Shown here in pieces: positions 60,556 to 64,000 of a stretch of 64,000 nt of DNA. Made by a program: the position numbers and the translations under genes. The DNA lies in the NCBI GenBank assembly GCA_949292785.1, contig CASFBK010000003.1, forward strand, positions 181,164-245,163, given 5' to 3'. Within the stretch, counting starts at the first letter, position 1, and every line of letters begins with the position of its first letter. Under the pieces are notes generated by a model. It had not been told where the DNA came from, did not search any database, and was given only the letters and a program-made list of their open reading frames with translations. The stretch is from an uncultured Eubacteriales bacterium (lineage in GTDB: Bacteria; Bacillota; Clostridia; Lachnospirales; Lachnospiraceae).

Positions 60556-61341
60556 ATGAATCAGCAAAAAGCAATTCTTCTGGTAAGTTTTGGGACGAGC
60601 TATGAAGATAGCAGAAGAAAAACAATAGATAAAATATTAGAGGAGGTAACAGAAGCCTTTCCGGATTACCGGATTTATCAGGCATGGACCAGTAAAATGA
60701 TTCTCCGCTCCATAAAAAAACGGGACAATATTCATATTTCTACGGTGGAGGAAGCCATGGAACAGATTCAGGCTGATGGAATTACAGAGCTGACGGTACA
60801 GCCAACGCATCTGATTAATGGAATTGAAAATGATATTATGAAGGAGACGATTCTTTCTATGGCATCCCCTGATATTCAGGTTCAGTTTGGCAATCCTCTT
60901 CTTACCACTACCGGAGACAATCATCAGGTATTAGAGGCTGCCATGGAGGAATTTTCTACCATTCCGACAGACGATGCTTTGGTTTTTATGGGGCACGGAA
61001 CAGAGCATTATGTGAACTCTGTCTATGCCGCACTGGACTATACGCTAAAGGATATGGGATATACCCATGCGTTTATGGGAACAGTGGAAGCTTATCCTGA
61101 CTTGAACGTGTTAATACGGCAGGTCAGCCGGGTCAATCCCCGGCGGGTTCACCTTGCTCCGTTTATGCTGGTAGCCGGAGACCACGCCAATAACGATATG
61201 GCCGGCGACGATGAGGACTCCTGGAAGTCCCGGTTTGAAGCTGCGGGATATGAAGTAATTTGTCACATCCGGGGACTGGGCGAATATGAAAGTATTCGTA
61301 ACATCTATTTGGAACATTTACAGGAAGCAATATCTTCATAA
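60556..61341 (+). CDS. cbiK: sirohydrochlorin cobaltochelatase CbiK (261 aa)
   Basis: Inserts Co(II) into sirohydrochlorin in the anaerobic cobalamin pathway. AILLVSFGTSYEDSRRKTID at the start, the metal His147 in FMGHGTEHY, Glu178 in GTVEAYPDL and His210 in LVAGDHANNDMAGDDEDSW match the family. No other cobalamin or siroheme gene is nearby and there is no riboswitch, so it may serve another tetrapyrrole or metal, or the rest of the pathway is elsewhere. AAGGCAGG precedes the ATG. Confidence 0.95.
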   Translation: MNQQKAILLVSFGTSYEDSRRKTIDKILEEVTEAFPDYRIYQAWTSKMILRSIKKRDNIHISTVEEAMEQIQADGITELTVQPTHLINGIENDIMKETILSMASPDIQVQFGNPLLTTTGDNHQVLEAAMEEFSTIPTDDALVFMGHGTEHYVNSVYAALDYTLKDMGYTHAFMGTVEAYPDLNVLIRQVSRVNPRRVHLAPFMLVAGDHANNDMAGDDEDSWKSRFEAAGYEVICHIRGLGEYESIRNIYLEHLQEAISS

Positions 61342-61361
61342 TAGAAAATAATAAAAAACAC

Positions 61362-61426
61362 TTGACGCCTCCATAAGACTGTAGTAGTATAACTTTAACG
61401 ATACTACTACAGTCTTATGGAGGCGT
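61362..61426 (+). promoter_or_regulatory. BlaI-type operator: perfect 26-bp inverted repeat over sigma-A promoter
   Basis: TTGACG (61362-61367), 17 bases, TAGTAT (61385-61390) form the promoter. Arms of 26 bases at 61365-61390 and 61401-61426 are perfect inverted copies around a 10-base spacer; each holds the BlaI/MecI-type half-site TGTAGTA or TACTACA. The left arm covers promoter -35 to -10, the right arm covers the start region and the SD GGAGG. Repressor binding is inferred. Confidence 0.85.
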
Positions 61427-61434
61427 ATTGATTT

Positions 61435-61794
61435 ATGAACATGAAACTACAGGATTCTGAACTGAAGGTGATGCATGTACTATGGCGCGAAGGCGATTGT
61501 CCTGCAAGGCATATTGCCGCTATTTTAAACGAAGACGTCGGTTGGAATGTAAACACCACCTACACCTTGATAAAGCGCTGTATCAAGAAAGGTGCGATTT
61601 TACGCACTGAACCAAACTTTATGTGCCATGCGCTGATTTTACAGGAAGAAGTACAGGAAGCAGAAACGGAAGAACTGATTAACAAAATGTACGACGGCTC
61701 TGCTGATAAGCTGTTTGCCGCCCTGCTGGGAAAAAAGAAAGTTTCTCCGGAACAGATACAGAAGCTAAAAGATATGGTAACGAAACTGGAATGA
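61435..61794 (+). CDS. BlaI/MecI/CopY family repressor (119 aa)
   Basis: Winged-helix repressor. MKLQDSELKVMHVLWREGDC, PARHIAAILNEDVGWNVNTT, YTLIKRCIKKGAI and the C-terminal dimerisation helices are family features. It lies directly behind the 26-bp inverted repeat, so it should repress itself and the following M56 peptidase. It ends 11 bases before the ATG of the peptidase gene. GGAGG precedes the ATG. Confidence 0.95.
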   Translation: MNMKLQDSELKVMHVLWREGDCPARHIAAILNEDVGWNVNTTYTLIKRCIKKGAILRTEPNFMCHALILQEEVQEAETEELINKMYDGSADKLFAALLGKKKVSPEQIQKLKDMVTKLE

Positions 61795-61804
61795 GGTGTT
61801 GCAT

Positions 61805-63160
61805 ATGAGCTTGCTGCAAATGAGCGTTTCTGCAAGTATGATGATTTTCTTTATCTTGCTGATTCGCCTGGTCACATTAAACAAACTACCCAAACGAACT
61901 TTTTTAATTTTGTGGGACATTGTACTGATACGTCTTATGCTGCCCCTTTCTCTCCCATCAACCTGGAGCGCATACACTTTTTTGCCGAAAAACGTTCTTC
62001 CATCTGACAGGACTTTTTTAGAGCAGACACCACTTATCGGTACAAACGCTGCTATGGACAGACTGGTTTCCCACATATCTTATGCCAAATTGCCGGAAGT
62101 CTCCGTCCATCATATTTCAATTCTTCCTATTCTCTGGGGGATTGGATGCGTTGGCTTTGCATTGTACTTTGTAATTTCATATCTCCGGTGTTATCGTGAG
62201 TTTGCCATGGCGTTGCCGATAGAGCAGGAATTTGTTACTACCTGGCAAAGGGAACACCAGCTGCGGCGAAGCTACCGCATTTTGCAGACGGACTGCATTA
62301 CTTCTCCTCTGACTTACGGTGTATTCCGCCCAGTGATTCTGCTCCCGAAGCATATCAACCGGAACGATACGGAACATCTGAATTATATGCTGCTGCATGA
62401 ATGGACCCACGTCCGTCATATGGATGCTTTGCGAAAAATGCTTTTCCTTGCAGCTGCCTGCATTCACTGGTGCAACCCTTTGGTTTGGCTTATGTTCCTG
62501 CAAGTCAACGCGGATATGGAGATGACCTGTGACGAAGGTGTGCTTCGTTACTTGAAAGGGGATTATCGTTCTGCTTATGCCATGACCTTGATTCACATGG
62601 AGGAACGGCGAAGTATCCCCTCTGCAATGTTTTTTGGCAAAACTACGACAAAAAAGCGGATATTCGCCATTATGAAAACGAGAAAACTATCTTTTTCCCG
62701 TATTGTAATCTCCGCTGTTCTGATTTTAGGAATGATATTGTGTTTTACTACATCTGCGGCTGCCGCTGAACAAAAGATTATTAGCCCGGAATATTTTACG
62801 CAGACCAATGCGGTGAAATCCCTTTCGGGCACATGGAAGCTGGATGGTGCGGAAACCGAACAGCATTTACAACATTATAACTCTTTACAGGAAATGTTTG
62901 GAACCGGAGTCGGCGCATATGGTGCAGAGCTGACCATACAGGACAATCTGGCGGTTGAATTTTGGATTGGCATCGGACCGGTATACAATGGAATATTAGA
63001 GGCTCAGACTTCCGAAACTTATTCTGCTACTGTGGAGGATTCCCAGCATTTAGTTGCAGACCCACAACCCATAACACTATATCTAACCGAAGAAGCCGGC
63101 ACTACCTGGCTTGTAATGGAATTTATGGGAGAACAGCTATATTGGACTTATACAAAATAG
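61805..63160 (+). CDS. BlaR1-like M56 family sensor peptidase (451 aa)
   Basis: Membrane metalloprotease that inactivates its BlaI partner when a signal is sensed. Transmembrane helices at about 8-22, 34-51 and 106-127, then the cytoplasmic zinc site HEWTHVRHMD (198-207) with the second Glu in MEMTCDEGVLRYL. A last helix (IVISAVLILGMILCFTTSAA) leads to an extracellular tail of about 130 residues. That tail is not a penicillin-binding domain, so the signal is probably not a beta-lactam. The ATG at 61805 has GAGG eight bases upstream, overlapping the blaI-type stop. Confidence 0.9.
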   Translation: MSLLQMSVSASMMIFFILLIRLVTLNKLPKRTFLILWDIVLIRLMLPLSLPSTWSAYTFLPKNVLPSDRTFLEQTPLIGTNAAMDRLVSHISYAKLPEVSVHHISILPILWGIGCVGFALYFVISYLRCYREFAMALPIEQEFVTTWQREHQLRRSYRILQTDCITSPLTYGVFRPVILLPKHINRNDTEHLNYMLLHEWTHVRHMDALRKMLFLAAACIHWCNPLVWLMFLQVNADMEMTCDEGVLRYLKGDYRSAYAMTLIHMEERRSIPSAMFFGKTTTKKRIFAIMKTRKLSFSRIVISAVLILGMILCFTTSAAAAEQKIISPEYFTQTNAVKSLSGTWKLDGAETEQHLQHYNSLQEMFGTGVGAYGAELTIQDNLAVEFWIGIGPVYNGILEAQTSETYSATVEDSQHLVADPQPITLYLTEEAGTTWLVMEFMGEQLYWTYTK

Positions 63161-63176
63161 AAAGGACTCAAAAATC

Positions 63177-63851
63177 ATGAAGAAAAAATATTTAAGCATC
63201 ATTGTAATACTATGCGCATTCCTGGTAACAGCATGCGGTACCAATAACAACGAAACTACTCCCGAAGAAAATACCGATACACAGCAAAATACTACAACAG
63301 AGAACGATACTGACACTGAAAACGACAATAAAGCCAAAAGCAACGCTAATACAGAAACATCATCTGCGAAGGAGAACTCTAGTCTAAAAACAGAGAATGA
63401 TTCTAAATCAGTTCCTTCAGATAACACCTCTGACGCTACATCAGAATCGCCAGCCCAGGAGAATTCCACCTTGCAATCCTCACAGCCAAGCAATACCCCC
63501 GAGGATTATTACCAAGTCTGCACTTCATTTACTGCTCAGAAAGTAGAAAGCTTCGCTTCCAATGTAAAAGCACAAATATTAGCCAGAGACTGGGAGGGGT
63601 TATCCGAAAACTTATCCTATCCAATCACGATTAACGGAAACACCTGTACAGACAGTGCGGATTTTCTGGCTTTAGATATTGACAGTAAGATTTCTCAGGA
63701 TTTTCTGGATGCAATCGAAGCAGAAACCTGTCAGCAAATGTTCTGTAACTACGAAGGCATTTCTATGGGTGCCGAAGGGCAGGTATGGATTAATGAACTA
63801 TCAGGAAGTTCTGAACTAAAGATAACGGCGATAAATGGAATGTTTGAATAA
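63177..63851 (+). CDS. Thr/Asn/Ser-rich lipoprotein (224 aa)
   Basis: The signal peptide ends in lipobox VTAC (Cys20). Residues 21-105 are low-complexity, rich in Asn, Thr, Ser, Glu and Asp, as in a flexible wall-spanning linker. The C-terminal domain (about 110-224, YYQVCTSFTAQKVESFASNV to the end) is globular and contains three Cys. It lies 16 bases after the M56 peptidase gene, so it is likely controlled by the same operator. Function is unknown; it could be part of the sensing or response module. Confidence 0.85.
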   Translation: MKKKYLSIIVILCAFLVTACGTNNNETTPEENTDTQQNTTTENDTDTENDNKAKSNANTETSSAKENSSLKTENDSKSVPSDNTSDATSESPAQENSTLQSSQPSNTPEDYYQVCTSFTAQKVESFASNVKAQILARDWEGLSENLSYPITINGNTCTDSADFLALDIDSKISQDFLDAIEAETCQQMFCNYEGISMGAEGQVWINELSGSSELKITAINGMFE

Positions 63852-63872
63852 ACTCCTGCTTAATGCAGATAT

Positions 63873-63902
63873 GGGCAGAACCAATAAAATTTGGCTCTGC
63901 CC
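63873..63902 (+). terminator. hairpin after lipoprotein gene
   Basis: 12-bp stem with one mismatch (GGGCAGAACCAA/TTGGCTCTGCCC, 63873-63884 and 63891-63902). No T-run follows, so termination may occur at the next hairpin. Confidence 0.5.
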
Positions 63903-63947
63903 GAGTGTGTGAATAAAAGTCTGTAAATACAGATCTTCTATGATAAT

Positions 63948-63990
63948 GACTGGGCTGAAGGCTCTCGGATGAGCTTCCAGTCCTTATTTT
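63948..63990 (+). terminator. probable intrinsic terminator at window end
   Basis: GACTGG pairs with CCAGTC (63948-63953, 63977-63982), with an inner AAGGCTC/GAGCTT pairing, followed by CTTATTTT. Confidence 0.7.
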
Positions 63991-64000
63991 ATATATAACA

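Overview
The window looks like the chromosome of a motile, spore-forming, low-to-moderate G+C Firmicute of the class Clostridia, most likely family Lachnospiraceae (Roseburia-like). Reasons: Gram-positive style Shine-Dalgarno sites (AAGGAGG) before almost every gene, a flgM-flgN-flgK-flgK-flgL-fliW-csrA-flaG-fliD-fliS operon next to a short flagellin, families I associate with Lachnospiraceae (DUF6145, DUF6240, DUF5702, DUF6382), a BofA-like protein and a SleB-type hydrolase. Genus cannot be settled from this window. No tRNA, rRNA, CRISPR array, transposase or prophage was seen.

Layout. 1-12.5 kb: late flagellar genes, all on the minus strand, entered from a sigma-28 promoter before flgM. They end with a CsrA-regulated flagellin that has its own sigma-28 promoter, followed by a partial flagellin-linked glycosyltransferase-like gene. 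12.5-15.5 kb: three cell-envelope genes (two zinc-ribbon membrane proteins with Gln-rich linkers and a YARHG-domain protein). 15.7-19 kb: a TipAL-like MerR regulator, a MutS-like ATPase and a lipoprotein. 19.3-22.9 kb: an A+T-rich island with a two-gene, BcgI-like restriction-modification system. 23-31.2 kb: a housekeeping run (nfeD, SPFH, argF, birA, DUF6145, coaX, dusB, unknown, greA, lysS). 31.3-39.5 kb: a SleB-type wall hydrolase with a WalR-like box, a chemoreceptor, murG, pgi, a HIT protein and a flavodoxin/SCP2 protein.

39.5-48.5 kb: a complete Tad/Flp-type pilus locus on the minus strand (prepilin peptidase, CpaE/TadZ-like, TadA, TadB, TadC with a large ectodomain, Flp pilin, DUF5702, TadE-like protein with Cys/His motifs, second A24 peptidase, small pseudopilin, DUF6382-FHA). 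48.6-54.6 kb: bofA-like and DUF2508 genes, then a second flagellar module: a very large sigma-28-controlled protein with repeats and a FliK-like C-terminal segment, a long flagellin with its own sigma-28 promoter, and a divergent FliS. 54.7-60.4 kb: a membrane-anchored protein with a degenerate C39-like domain, a methyltransferase, an unknown small protein and a patatin-like phospholipase. 60.5-64 kb, plus strand: a solitary CbiK, then a BlaI/BlaR1-type regulatory pair behind a perfect 26-bp-arm inverted repeat, and a lipoprotein.

The strongest overall theme is surface appendages and their control. Four sigma-28-type promoters, the anti-sigma factor FlgM, and CsrA/FliW with a matching hairpin in the flagellin leader together describe a transcriptional plus post-transcriptional flagellin checkpoint. 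A second flagellin/chaperone set and a Tad pilus lie elsewhere in the same window.
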